A stretch of DNA of 64,000 nt from Tricholomella constricta (GCA_013368375.1 JAACJP010000007.1:1054001-1118000), one strand, 5' to 3'. Counted from the stretch's first letter, positions 47,645 to 59,201 are shown. Notes: generated by a model not told the origin, from the sequence alone. Numbers and translations are program-made.

Positions 47645-49700
47645 ATGTCCGACTCCCGCTTCTCCCTCCCAGGCTTCGGCCTCCCTCTCAACTTCATCCC
47701 TCCCGAAGACGGCCAAGACCGTAAGCTCTTTAGGAATGCGCTCAACGAGAAGGATCTCGAGGACGGACGGGTCCAGTACGTACTTGAGACTCTAGCACAG
47801 TACACTGAATTTCATGGGCTACAGACTGCCCCTCACCACTCTCCGCGAATTCACCATGCTGCGTCTCATGAACGGGATCACTGACAAGCCCGACTGGCAC
47901 AAGAAGGTCTGTCTGTGTGTCTCGTTCCACAGACGCCTGGCACTCCAGCTTTGATAGATCACCGACGAAGCCATCGTAGCCAAATGGCGTGCACAGGCAC
48001 TGGCGGCTGCTCCTCAGAAGGACATCACAGAATCGATGGTCGATTGGTGCATCGCTGAGCTCCAGTACAAGGCCACGACCTTCGAGAAGACCTGGTCTGT
48101 CAGCGTCTTTAACGGCGACGTCGTCAAATCCGACCATGCCGTGCCTGCCGCGCTCAAAGAGGCGCTCAGGGCAGCCGTCGCCCCGCTCGAACAGGTGCCC
48201 GCGCGAGAGAAGGATTGGCATCCAGGGTCTTATGAACAGGTCCTTGACCTCGTGCACCCCTCCCTCTTCCCTCTGATCTACGGCAAGAGTAGGATCTTGC
48301 CCGATAGCCTCGTGGGGCTCGATGATTGTGTCAAGCGAAGCGGGGAAGGCGTGATTATCCCTGTACCCCCGCTCGAAGAAGCCTCGATTGAGTCTTCTTA
48401 TCACTATCGTCATGAGGGCGACGATAGCACAGCACCCTTCAGCCGGCGCTTCCAATGGCTGCCCTGCGAGGTCGACCTCTCCGAGGGCGAGGGCACCGCA
48501 AAGTACGTCCCTCTTGTTTATATCACATAGCACCTCTCTCACCTTGCGGCACTAACAGGATTACGAGCTACGTCAACGACCTGCACCCGGAGCACCACCG
48601 CGAGCTGTACTCTGTGCTCGAGCAGCTGATCGCGTGTGCCATCCCGTTGTGGAACCGCACCCTCACGCCGCTCGCTCAGCTCGGTGGCACCTCCATCAGC
48701 CCTCTGCGCATCTCTTACACCGACTGTGAGTACGACCCGGACCCCGAGAGGGGGCCCGAGGAGGATGGTCCCCAGCAGGAGGAGGATGAGGATGAGTCTG
48801 ATTATGATGAAAGGCGGCATTACTGGTATGAGGCGACGAGGAAGGTTGTGCAGCCAGAGCCTGGAGTGTTCGTGCCGCCAGAGAAGAACGAGGTGGGAGA
48901 GTCACTGGATATCTGGACGAAGTACAAGGAACGCGGGATCCAGGTGATCGTCAAGCTTGCCAATATTCATCTTACGCCTGAGAAGCAGACATACAAGGGC
49001 GGGTCCTGGCACGTCGAGGGCAAGATGGTGAGTCCCTCCCCTGTCCCTATCCACCTTCCTGCCCCTGATTATAGTCGGATCACAGAACGAACACATCTGC
49101 GCCTCGGCAATCTACTACTACGACTCTCACAACATCACGCCCTCGCACCTCGCCTTCCGGCAGCAGTCCGTCACCGACACCATGGACGTCAGCTACGAGC
49201 AATACCACCACGACTGGCTGCCCGCCGTCTTCGGGTGCGAGTCGGACGCGCCGGGCATCCAGGTGGTCGGCGCGGTCGAGACGCGCGAGGGGCGCCTCCT
49301 CACCTGGCCCAACATCCTGCAGCACCAGGTGCAGCCGTTCCGGCTCGCGGACGCGACGAAGCCGGGGCACAGGAAGATTGTGGCGCTGTTCTTGGTGGAC
49401 CCTGGAATTAGGATCGTGTCGACGGCGAATGTGCCGTGCCAGCAGAAGGAGTGGTGGATTGAGAAGGTGGTAGAGGCGACGGCGGCGGCTGCTGGCGCGG
49501 GGGAGAAGGGGAGGGGGAATGCGATTGCGGAGTTGCCGCTGGAGCTGAGGGATCATATTTTTGGGGACGTGGATGAGTTCCCGATTGGGCTTGGGGAGGC
49601 GAAGGAGGTGAGGGTGCAGCTTATGGAGGAGAGGAAGAAGTTTGTGGTCGCGCATGGGAAGGCGTTTGCGCGGCATGAGTTTTCGCTTTGCGAGCATTGA
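47645..49700 (+). CDS. DUF4246 protein, tandem copy B
   Basis: Exons 47645-47775, 47825-47906, 47958-48502, 48559-49027 and 49086-49700 give 1842 nt, or 613 residues, intact. It is colinear with copy A: second, fourth and fifth exons have identical lengths (82, 469, 615 nt). Here the first intron is 49 nt and would shift frame if kept, which confirms that it is spliced. The same putative metal and 2-oxoglutarate residues (WHVEG, GHRKI, GIRIVS) are kept. Small differences include a conservative change at the third-exon loop and VTDTMDVSYEQYHHDW in the last exon. It starts 262 nt after copy A ends, in tandem. Confidence 0.85.
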
Positions 49701-51051
49701 GTCGTTGCATACAATTTTCTGAAGGAATGCAGTATAAATTTGTACCTTCTGTCAATACTGACTACTCTACGTCGATCAGGGCTCTCTGGAACGATTATTA
49801 CTAGGACCTGTAGGTCGGCGTTTCTGCTTTTCGTTCAGGACGGTCCACTTTCATCGACTGCTTCAAGTTATTCGTTTTTCCAACAAACCGGCCTATCATG
49901 ATGAAACGTGCCCACTCTCCACAGTTATCAAAACATCACCCTCCCCCCAACATGTCCTGGGCATTTCTAAACCGACGCAATGTCCATGATCGACGACATG
50001 TCGCCCTCGAGGCAGCCGACTCATCAAGGAAGCGCGTAGTCAATTAATATTGACCTACTGAGAGATACCCTGCAAGCAGGAGCCAGCGATAGGAAGAAAT
50101 CGAAGGTCTGTCGACCTCCTGGATAAAAACAGAATCGTTGAGGCCAATAACACCTGAAAAGCCCTTGAAATCCTGATCGTCTGTATAACGAATTTGACGA
50201 GGATCGGGTATAGATAATTGCAGAAACGCTCACCAAAGGGTAATCAGTAAAGTGTCGAAGTTGAATAAAACATAAGATGGCCCACCTTCAGTTTGACACG
50301 GTGTGACAGACGACTGAGGGGGCCTTACGACAAACTCATTACTATAGTCCATCCATCCATCCATTGGTGAAAACTCCCGAAACCGAGAAGAGCCGCGCAG
50401 CCGTACTATGTAGAGTCTCGATCATGATGCTCTCCGAGCGCTCAGCATCAGGACACGTCCCAATGAGGAAGGTAGTGATCGAGGGAATGTGGCAGAAGGA
50501 TCGCGTCCTGGTAACGTATACTCAACAACGGAAGTAGGCTCGACACAGCCGTTACGGATAGAGCATCAATTGTCTTGATGGTAATTACCCCCCTCACCCA
50601 ATCCAGAAACGGACTTCAAAAATTTCTGATCTGACATTGAGTCCCGCTCTCCTGATAAAACACTGTGGATTACCATCAAGACGGCTGGGATCGAGTCTAC
50701 CTCGTCGCAATGCTTGTTTAGACCAATGTTTGGTTCTATCTGAGTTATTCCATGAAGAACCCCAGTGCCGTCGCTTCTTATCCCGCATAATCCACACCGG
50801 GTGAGAAGAAGATAATTATCCAAGTGTCAGCGGCCAAATCAATCCCTAAAAATATCATGACGTCAAGAACCCATCATTATAGTGACGCCAACTTGAATGC
50901 ATCAGTCGCAAAGGTTTTTTGCACAGCTGTAGTTGGATGATTTCGATCTCCATTTAAACGCAACGTTCAAAACGGAAGGAAGAGACGCCCACCTTGTATA
51001 TAATGGACCTCGCACAGGCTGGAAGCACCAACTCGCTCATCTTCCTAAGCA
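49701..51051. other. Intergenic region between DUF4246 copy B and membrane gene copy 1
   Basis: No gene is supported. A (CCAT)n tract lies near 50350-50366. The last 60 nt hold TATATAA at 50997-51003, 49-55 nt before the membrane-gene ATG, matching the same box in copy 2. ATATCATGACGTCAA (50854) is also found upstream of copy 2 (59099). Confidence 0.5.
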
Positions 51052-52084
51052 ATGGGGGATCACATCCTTGGACTTCAGAGCACCATCTTTACGACAGCCC
51101 GCAACTCGTGCCTCTCGTTACTGCTCTTTCTTCCTTTGTATTACTTGTCGCAGGCCATGCCCATCCTACTCGCAATCAAATGTCTGCACCCTGAATCCGA
51201 CAGTACCCAGATTCTAGACACCATCGATCCTTCCGGCGCTACTACTCGAGCCGCTCAGACTACCGGCTTACCAGTTCATTCCAACCGCGATAGTATTGAG
51301 CTGGGGAGAATAACAAATTCTGTCGTTCGTCCGGAACCCGTCTACAACAACATGCGACCCTCGTCATTAGCAACCTTTGAATCTCCTACTTTGCCAAGGT
51401 TCGCTTGTATGAATTCTGTTCATGGGTTTACTACCCCCATGAACAGAATCCATACAAGGTGGAGCGCATATGTCGATGCCCGATGTCGAGAATGGGTCAC
51501 TGTCGCTGCCTCGGCCGGCACCTTGGCGGCGTGAGTATTTTTCTTAAGACGCCTTGCAGCACAGGTCTCTCATTCGCTGTAGTACATCTCCCTCCATCCT
51601 ACAGATGCTGAGCGCCAATGATGATCCTCTCGCCCGCTCGTTGGCCTTCCTCTCCGTCTCACGTGCCATTTCTGCGATTGCCTACGCGGTAATTTTGCTG
51701 CTGTATTTCCAGCACGGCCAGGCAAAGAGTGGACTGTTTGCCATGCGTTGGTTCAATGTCCGTGCATTCCCCGATTCGTTAGATATTTCTGACGTTCATT
51801 TACTTCTCCTTACAAACAGAATGTCCAAGTTCACGAGAACTCTGTCGTTTGCATGCCGTGGACTATCTTGGCTATACCTGCCATAGCCCTTTGCTGGTGC
51901 GCTCCTTCATTCACCTTTGATCTCTTATCACTCATCCCCTTTGATCATCAGGGGTGTGATACTTCTTATTCTCGCTCTCTTTTGTTCCATTTGGCAAGCT
52001 GGCTATGTTGCGAGTCCTTCCGCACCACCTACCGATGCCCACTCGACGATCGATGTACTGATGCGTGTCATCATCACGGTGTGA
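51052..52084 (+). pseudogene. Membrane-protein gene, copy 1, with premature stop
   Basis: Exons 51052-51530, 51583-51757, 51820-51896 and 51952 onward are colinear with the intact copy 2 at 59256. In the last exon the codon TGG of copy 2 is TGA (52082-52084), ending the protein at 287 residues instead of 318, inside what should be the final membrane helix. Beyond the stop the frame continues to match. A 1-nt difference further on (CATGATTTAA against CATGAATTTAA) also changes the original terminus. Upstream, length differences from copy 2 are whole codons, so the frame was under selection. It may still make a shortened protein. Function is unknown. Confidence 0.75.
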
Positions 52085-53418
52085 TTTGCGCTGGACGTCG
52101 CGTCGATTCTTTGGATTTTCAAGACATTGAAGGAGTTGACTCCGGGAGTCTATCAGCCGGACGACCCCAACTTCCATGATTTAATTGAACAACAGGACAC
52201 TTGTATGCCCACCGTGCACCTTCGAGCTCACCACCCCCCTCGCTGCGCGAGCCCCTTGGATAAGAAGCCTTTCATCCCCGCACTTCTCTACCAGCCATTA
52301 CTTTCAGTCCACGGTCGTATCCTTTTTTAAAGAATTTTTGTTAGATATGTACATGTTAGGCTTTTCTAGATACCCCCCTCGCTACGCGAGCCTTTTTGAC
52401 GAGAAGTCTCCCATCTCCACTGCCAGCCATTACACTTTCACGTCCATCAATTCTGTCTTTTCCTTCTTATCTTTTTTAGTTATGTACAAGCTCTTCTAGT
52501 CGCTATCGTCGAAATATTACCCGCTATCGTTGAAATGTTATTGTCCTCTGCATCACCTCACACAACTCCTTGCTCTCTACGCGGGCGTAGGAGGCATGTC
52601 TTCAGCGGTGAGCTCTTCGAATTTCTTGCTGGTGTCTACGGTGTTCTATGCACCCTCTACCCTTAGGATACGTCGTATCAAACCAGAAGGTTCCTCAGCT
52701 TCACCTACAGCATTCTCGCGAGCAAACCACAGGAGCACCTTCTTTGGCAGAAGCAGGCAGAGTAGGATCTCTCCAGGGATGTTTGGAAGAGTCCGTCCCC
52801 ACGTAGCTGAACTCCACGATTTCGGAAAAGGCGCAGTATTCCGAAAAATATGAGCAAGTTTCATTACATTGTCCTACAGTGGAAGCTATCAAAGATTAGA
52901 CACAGTTTGTCTACTATGAAGATGAAGATGAAGACCCTTCAGCGCTGCTCCGGCTCGAAGGAGACTAAGGAGCATCAAACTCAAATCACACTGTTTTCTG
53001 AGATGCAACTGGCGCGTCTTACCTTACTGGTGACGGCATTATGAGATGAGCCCAATAGAGACGAACGTCGACCACGCGAGTCCGTTACGGTCTCGGTGAA
53101 GACATACACGCCTATCTGCGTCGGGGGCTGTTTATGAGAGGGTTATTCGTCAATGTGGCGCAACGCGAATTTCTTCAGGAAGGACGCTTTTTACCTTCTC
53201 GGAGGAGCCGACATCGCAGCTGCCGAGTATTGCATTTCGAAGTCGCAATGCGCGGAACCGAGGCATTACGGGAGACTCGTTGTCGTTGTCGGTAATGCGG
53301 AGAATCTGACGAGAGTTCAAGCTTTTGGATGTAATGAAAAAAAAAACACTAGCGAAGGATAGAACTTTGACGTACGAACAAAGGAATGTGTTTGCATAGA
53401 CTATGAGGCTGTTTAGTG
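52085..53418. repeat. Left copy of duplicated 2.3-kb segment, non-coding part
   Basis: The stretch is nearly identical to 60274-61609. Open frames occur, but a 1-nt indel near 52676 (against 60867) moves the frame between copies, so it is not conserved coding sequence. At 52232-52500 a unit with CCCCCCTCGCTNCGCGAGCC, then CCAGCCATTAC, then TATGTACA and CTTTTCTAG/CTCTTCTAG occurs twice in tandem (period about 140 nt) in the 3' flank of the membrane gene. Confidence 0.6.
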
Positions 53419-53837
53419 TTATGACCTTGCCAATGCAAATGGAACTGACGTCGGCTGATCAAGAAGCAGAGAGCCAGATAGACCCATGTTTTTGGTACGA
53501 CGAGATACTGAAGGACGAGCGTTCAACTTTCCTTTTGTCACTTTAGAATAAATAGCACGCACGGTGACGAGGCCTGCCACAGAAGCAATACTGCGCGTCG
53601 AAAAAAAAAGTGAGCGAAATGACGGATTGTGACACGGATGTGCCAAGTACCTCGTGAGCAGTCCAGAATTGATTGCGAACAGGATCAGATAGTCGATGAT
53701 CTTGTCTGTTCTAAAAAACAATAGATAGTATCACCATAGTAAACGCGACAAGGTCTAGGAAATTACCGTTCGAATCCTGTCCGCTTCTGGTGCAAAAAAT
53801 AACAAAGAGAGACTGCGATACTGGTGTCACAAAGCGC
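53419..53837 (-). pseudogene. 3' fragment of a DUF6534-type membrane-protein gene (copy 1)
   Basis: The minus strand carries the last exons of the gene found complete at 61610-63250: the piece RTDKIIDYLILFAINSGLL, then IASVAGLVTVRAIYSK and the end at 53419. Similarity to the complete gene stops at about 53837, where unrelated sequence starts, so the 5' exons and promoter are missing. It is a truncated copy left by the duplication. Confidence 0.7.
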
Positions 53838-54027
53838 AGAAATGTCGGGGAACGTCGTCGTGGGACGCGTCGAGTCTGCGCGAAGTTGAGCAAGTTGCTG
53901 CCACACACTCCTTTCGCAATGTCGTTTAGTGATGCGAGGCGTGATGAAAGAGCAGGGTGGAGGTGGATAATTGTAATTGATTCAAACCAAAAACACAAGA
54001 ATCGATTCAGAAAAATGATGCTACAGT

Positions 54028-54123
54028 CCTGCAAACACTTTCTCGCCAGTATCCGCCTCATCTTATCCCAGTCCAGCCCCAGCTCGCCCCCAAACACAAG
54101 CAACACCCTGAACTCGATGCGCA
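54028..54123 (-). repeat. Inverted fragment of the F-box gene tail
   Basis: About 96 nt match the reverse complement of 44980-45078 in the F-box-like gene (IEFRVLLVFGGELGLDW region), with a few changes. It has no start or stop of its own and is not expected to code. Confidence 0.8.
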
Positions 54124-54256
54124 TGATAGACAATTGCCTTTTCAAGAAATAAGTAGAAGGCTCGGGGCTCAGCGCTCAAAAGCGGCATCTGTCTTCACTA
54201 GGGGAATTCAAGATAAGTTAGACGAAGCGGTCGATTATAAACCGTTGATTTTGTTG

Positions 54257-54371
54257 TTGTACTGTTGACTTTTGGGCTGCCAGTGCTTGACAGAAAGGTC
54301 AGGGCGATCTTGAGAAAGCTCTGGGGTGGCGTCCCTGACGTCAATTAGTCCGAGTCACGTCGGAGGAGACT
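54257..54371 (+). repeat. Direct fragment of the F-box gene tail
   Basis: Matches 45088-45193 of the F-box gene in direct orientation, starting at TTTGGGCTGCCAGTGC, with small deletions near its end. It continues directly the piece that is inverted at 54028-54123, so both come from one breakpoint near 45080-45088. It now lies within the promoter of DUF4246 copy C. Confidence 0.8.
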
Positions 54372-54409
54372 TCTTCAATCGTGCACCATGCTTTCTTTCC
54401 CAACCATCC

Positions 54410-56462
54410 ATGTCCGACTCCCGCTTCTCCCTCCCAGGCTTTGGCCTCCCTCTCAACTTCGTCCCTCCCAAAGACGGCCAAGGCCAAGATCGTAAGCTTT
54501 TCAGGAATGCGCTTAACGAGAAGGATCTCGAGGACGGATGGGTCCAGTACGTACATGGCGCTCCTAGCATTTTGTTCAACACTGAAATGCATGAGCTACA
54601 GACTACCCCTCACCACTCTCCGCGAATTCACAATGCTGCGTCTCATGAACGAGATCACTGACAAGCCCGACTGGCACAAGAAGGTCGGTCTGTGCATCTC
54701 GTTCTGCAGACGCCTGGCGCTCCAGCTTTGATAGATCGCCGACGAAGCCATCGCAGCCAAATGGCGTGCGGAGGCCCTGGCAGCTGCTCCTGTGAAGGAC
54801 ATCACCGAATCGATGGTCGATTGGTGCATCGCCGAGCTCCAGTACAAGGCCAAGACCTTCGAGAAGACATGGTCTGTCAGCGTGTACAACGGCGACGTCG
54901 TCAAATCAGACCATGCCGTGCCTGCCGCGCTCAAAGAGGCCCTCAAGGCAGCCATCGCCCCACTCGAACAGGTCCCTGCGCGAGAGAAGGATTGGCATCC
55001 AGGGTCCGATGAAAAGGTCCTCGACCTCGTGCACCCCTCCCTCTTCCCTCTGATCTACGGCAAGAGTAGGATCTTGCTCGATAGCCTCGTTGGGCTCGAC
55101 GATTGCATCCAGCGGAGCGGGGAAGGCGTGACCATCCCTGTACCCCCGCTCGAAGAAGTCTCCATTGACTCTTCTTATCAGTACCGTCGTCGGGATGACG
55201 ACAGCACGACACCCTTCAGCCGGCGCTTCCAATGGCTTCCCTGCGAGGTCGACCTCTCCGGGGGCGAGGGCACTGCGAAGTACGTCCCTCTCGTCTATCT
55301 CACATAGTACGCCTCTCTCACCTTGCGGCACCAACAGGATCACGAGCTACGTCAACAACCTGCACCCTGAACACCACCGCGAGCTCTACTCCGTGCTCGA
55401 GCAGCTGATCGCGTGTGCCATCCCGCTGTGGGACCGCACCCTCACGCCGCTCGCTCAGCTCGGCGGCACCCCCATCAGCCCTCTGCGCATCTCTTACACC
55501 GACTGTGAGTACGACCCGGACCCCGAGAAGGGGCCCAAGGAGGATGGGCCCCAGCAGGAGGAGGATGAGGATGAGTATGAGTATTATGGAAGGCGGCATC
55601 GCTGGTATGTTGCGACGAGGAAGGTTGTGCAGCCAGAGCCTGGGGTGTTCGTGCCGCCAGAGAAGAACGAGGTGGGGGAGTCACTGGATATCTGCACGAA
55701 GTACAAGGAACGCGGGATCCAGGTGATCGTAAAGCTTGCCAATATTCATCTTACGCCCGAGAAGCCGACGTACGAGGGCGGGTCCTGGCATGTCGAGGGC
55801 AAGATGGTGAGCCCCCTCCCCTGTCCCTGTCCACCCTCCTACCTCTGATCATACTCATATTGCAGAACGAACACATCTGCGCCTCGGCGATTTACTACTA
55901 TGACTCGCACAACATCACGCCCTCGCACCTCGCCTTCCGGCAGCAGTCCGACACCGATACCATGGACGTCAACTACCGACAAGACCACCGCGACTGGCTG
56001 CCCGCCGTCTTCGGGTGCGATTCAGACGGGCCGGGCATCCAGGAGGTCGGCGCGGTCGAGACGCGCGAGGGGCGCCTCCTCACCTGGCCCAACATCCTGC
56101 AGCACCAGGTGCAGCCCTTCCGGCTCGCAGATGCAACGAAGCCGGGGCACAGGAAGATTGTGGCGCTGTTTTTGGTGGACCCGGGGATTAGGATCGTGTC
56201 GACGGCGAATGTGCCGTGCCAGCAGAAGGAGTGGTGGAGCGAGAAGGTGGTGGCGGCGGAGGGGGAGAAGGGGAGGGGGAATGCGATTGCGGAGTTGCCG
56301 TTGGAGTTGAGGGATCATATTTTTGGGGACGTGGAGGAGTTCCCGATTGGGCTGGGGGAGGCGAAGGAGGTGAGGGTGCAGCTTATGGAGGAGAGGAAGA
56401 AGTTTGTGGTCGCGCATGGAAAGGCGTTTGCGCGGCATGAGTTTTCGCTTTGTGAGCATTGA
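54410..56462 (+). CDS. DUF4246 protein, copy C
   Basis: Exons 54410-54546, 54602-54683, 54735-55279, 55338-55806 and 55866-56462 give 1830 nt, or 609 residues, intact. The exon pattern is the same as in copies A and B; the third-exon length (545) equals copy B. Compared with A and B it has a two-residue insertion (GQ) near residue 24 and lacks six residues in the Ala-rich linker near the C-terminus. The putative catalytic residues (WHVEG, GHRKI, GIRIVS) are kept. It is separated from copy B by the inserted membrane-gene block, and its upstream region is a mosaic of those of A and B. Confidence 0.85.
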
Positions 56463-56990
56463 GTATTGCATTTTGGGTTGCTGCGGTCGCGGTGGTATTG
56501 GTTGTAGTACTAAGTAGATGTCCATGCGTTTGATGTCAGTCGGGCCACAGCCTTCGAATTTGTGTTCAACTTCTGAACTTTCTTCTTTCTTTGGTCATTG
56601 AAATGTCAACGTGCTGAGCTCTGCATCACATTGACGCGGCCATGACAGGATGGTGCGGACGCCCAGCACCTCACATGGACCCTGTAGAATCCTCCCGCAT
56701 GCTGTAAGATCTATGACGGCTACTGAATCAAATTGACACACTCACCCACCATCTTCCAATCAATTCTTGACATGTGCTCCTGGACCTCAGTGCCGCTTCG
56801 ATTGTACATTGTTTCGCTCAGATGTCTGCCAAGCACCTCGGATCCCCAGTCATCCGGAAAACCTTACTTCTATTTGAATTTCCTCACTTATCGAGATCCC
56901 CAACATCTCGCTGCAACGTAACACTCTACTCCGCGTCCATGACAAGCTGCCGAGGTCTTTCTCAATCCACCGTATCACCTAAATTGGCAG

Positions 56991-57948
56991 CCTAAAACCA
57001 GCACGCTCGTACCGCTCGATTTCGCATATCAGAACTGCCACGCAATGTATTATATGTAAAAATTTATCTTATCTTATCCAGCCAAACATGAACAATTTTC
57101 TATCCAAACAAACAAAAGGAAGGCTCAAACTCGCGGTAGAGCGGCTGGCAAAAATGGGATTCGGGGATCCCGGCGTTCTCGAATAAACCCTACCGTAGGT
57201 GCTAGGTAACTCGTCGCTTAGCCATTTACAACGCACGAATAAACATTCCCACAATCGAGACCTGGACCCTTTAATCAGACATTTGTGACATTGACGAGAG
57301 GTGTATCCGTCGACTCAACTCACAAACACTGGATTACCTACTCTTGAAAATCTCACAAGCCAGTAACATAATGCCGAAAGTCCTCGTCGGCCTTCTGTAC
57401 AACGAAATTTACAGCCATAGTGATATATTCAGTATTTTATCCCCAGTTATTTTCTTTGCTTGACAGCCTGGGCCCACAGGACAAAGAAGAGCACTTACAC
57501 GACACATGTTCTGCTCCCAACAAAACGGGATCGGCCTTCACTACATCGCCCGCAGTATCGCCAAGAAGAAACTTCGTGAGTTCGAAATTAACGATGTGTC
57601 CTCGCGCATGTCAACGCGCATGTCGACGGATAGTACACCTCTCGTCAATGTCACAAATGTCTGATTAAAGGGTCCAGGTCTCGATTGTGGGAATGTTTAT
57701 TCGTGCGTTGTAAATGGCTAAGCGACGAGTTACCTAGCACCTACGGTAGGGTTTATTCGAGAACGCCGGGATCCCCGAATCCCATTTTTGCCAGCCGCTC
57801 TACCGCGAGTTTGAGCCTTCCTTTTGTTTGTTTGGATAGAAAATTGTTCATGTTTGGCTGGATAAGATAAGATAAATTTTTACATATAATACATTGCGTG
57901 GCAGTTCTGATATGCGAAATCGAGCGGTACGAGCGTGCTGGTTTTAGG
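56991..57948. repeat. Near-perfect inverted repeat, arms about 324 bp, spacer about 307 bp
   Basis: The left arm 56991-57314 is the reverse complement of the right arm 57622-57948. The only difference I find is a 3-nt insertion (CTA) in the right arm near 57632. Both strands therefore give the same 61-codon open frame (57254-57069 and 57685-57870). Outside the arms identity stops abruptly. The loop 57315-57621 is single copy. No transposase or terminal target duplication is evident. Confidence 0.9.
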
Positions 57949-59194
57949 AGCCTGCTAAATTGGGTAGATGATGCTCACGCATCTGGACAGTCCCGGAAGC
58001 GCGGTCGTTCAGGAATTGGACCACTCCGCGTCAATAACAATAACAATAACAATAACTTGCAACGTAGACAGCTCAATAAATTTCATTCGATCTACAGTCA
58101 TTCACCGGTCCTTGAGACATCCAAATAAGGATGAGCATCGGAAAAATTATTGTCAAGAGCTACAGAGAGAAAAGACTTCTAGAACTATAGATTAGTGTAT
58201 GATGATGTACTCTACTGGTATCAAACTGGAATACACGAAGTATAAGGAAGTCGAAACATCTGTCGGAAAGTCTGTTATCAACGAAATTTCTGTCCTTGAT
58301 ACAGGGTCCACACGCCCACGGTGTTCACATCAGAGTTACAACCAAAATGGGTGCTGATGTCATTGTCTGTCGTCCATGTCATCCTCACTCTCATCGACTT
58401 CAAACGCCACCTCAGCCTTACATAGCGCAAAATATGCATTCCTAGGCATCACAGGTCGGCTGTCGCTCCTGGGGTCGCTGGTGGGACAGTGCTGGCGATC
58501 TGTCCGAAAATGGCAATGCGTGATGTGACAAGCATCCAACTTTCCCCAACTTTCAGAACATCACCCTTCATGGAGACATCTTATTTCTCCAAGTTTTATT
58601 ACACAGGTCCAGGTTGTCATTGCAGAAGAGTTGGCTTTGGGTGTTCCAGAGGATAAGATTGTGGAATGGCCATCACCGTTACCACAGAATCACACTGGAG
58701 CAGAGGGTTTGCTCCTAGTCGGCAAGGAAAAGAGAATGAGCCCCCGCCCAAGTCGGAACAAAATACCGCGGCAATATTACTCTTTGACTCTCTTTACTAC
58801 GAGAACTAGGGAGGTCTCTCAATCACAGTAATTATGTATGTAGATAGCCATAAAATAGTGTTTGGGATCATACCTCTCATGTACCTCCCAAAGTTTCAAG
58901 AGTCTGTATAGTCGACGTCGAGTCGACGAGCGAGTTTGGCTGATCTCCGAAATCTGCTCCGTGTCTTGTGTGTGAACACTCCTGTCAGCTCATGCTATCA
59001 GCGGGAAATACATCCATCCATCACCATTGCGGGAAATACATCCATCCATCCATCCATCCATCCTTCCGGCTGTGTATGCCTGATCAGAGACACCTAAAAA
59101 TATCATGACGTCAACAAGCTTCTGAGCGGGCGCCAGAAAACTCGACCTTCATTGAAACCGGAAGCTTTGACGGCCATATGCATTGCTTATTGCG

Positions 59195-59201
59195 TATATA
59201 A
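59195..59201 (+). promoter_or_regulatory. TATA box of membrane gene copy 2
   Basis: TATATAA lies 61 nt upstream of the ATG at 59256; the same box lies 55 nt upstream in copy 1 (50997). The box overlaps an ATG (TATATAATGG) that would start another frame, which argues that this upstream ATG is not the translation start. Confidence 0.6.

Noticed and set aside
51003..51197. Upstream ATG frame (MDLAQAG..) of the membrane gene and its twin at 59201
   Set aside because: The ATG overlaps the TATATAA box, and the two copies differ in this frame by shifts, while the frame from 51052 / 59256 is kept with codon-sized indels.
52530..53362. Short open frames in the duplicated block (also 60720-61553)
   Set aside because: A 1-nt indel between the copies changes the frame, so the reading is not conserved; no domain is seen.
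53760..53785. GTTCGAATCC, a tRNA T-loop look-alike
   Set aside because: No acceptor, D or anticodon arm around it; it lies in the DUF6534 gene fragment.
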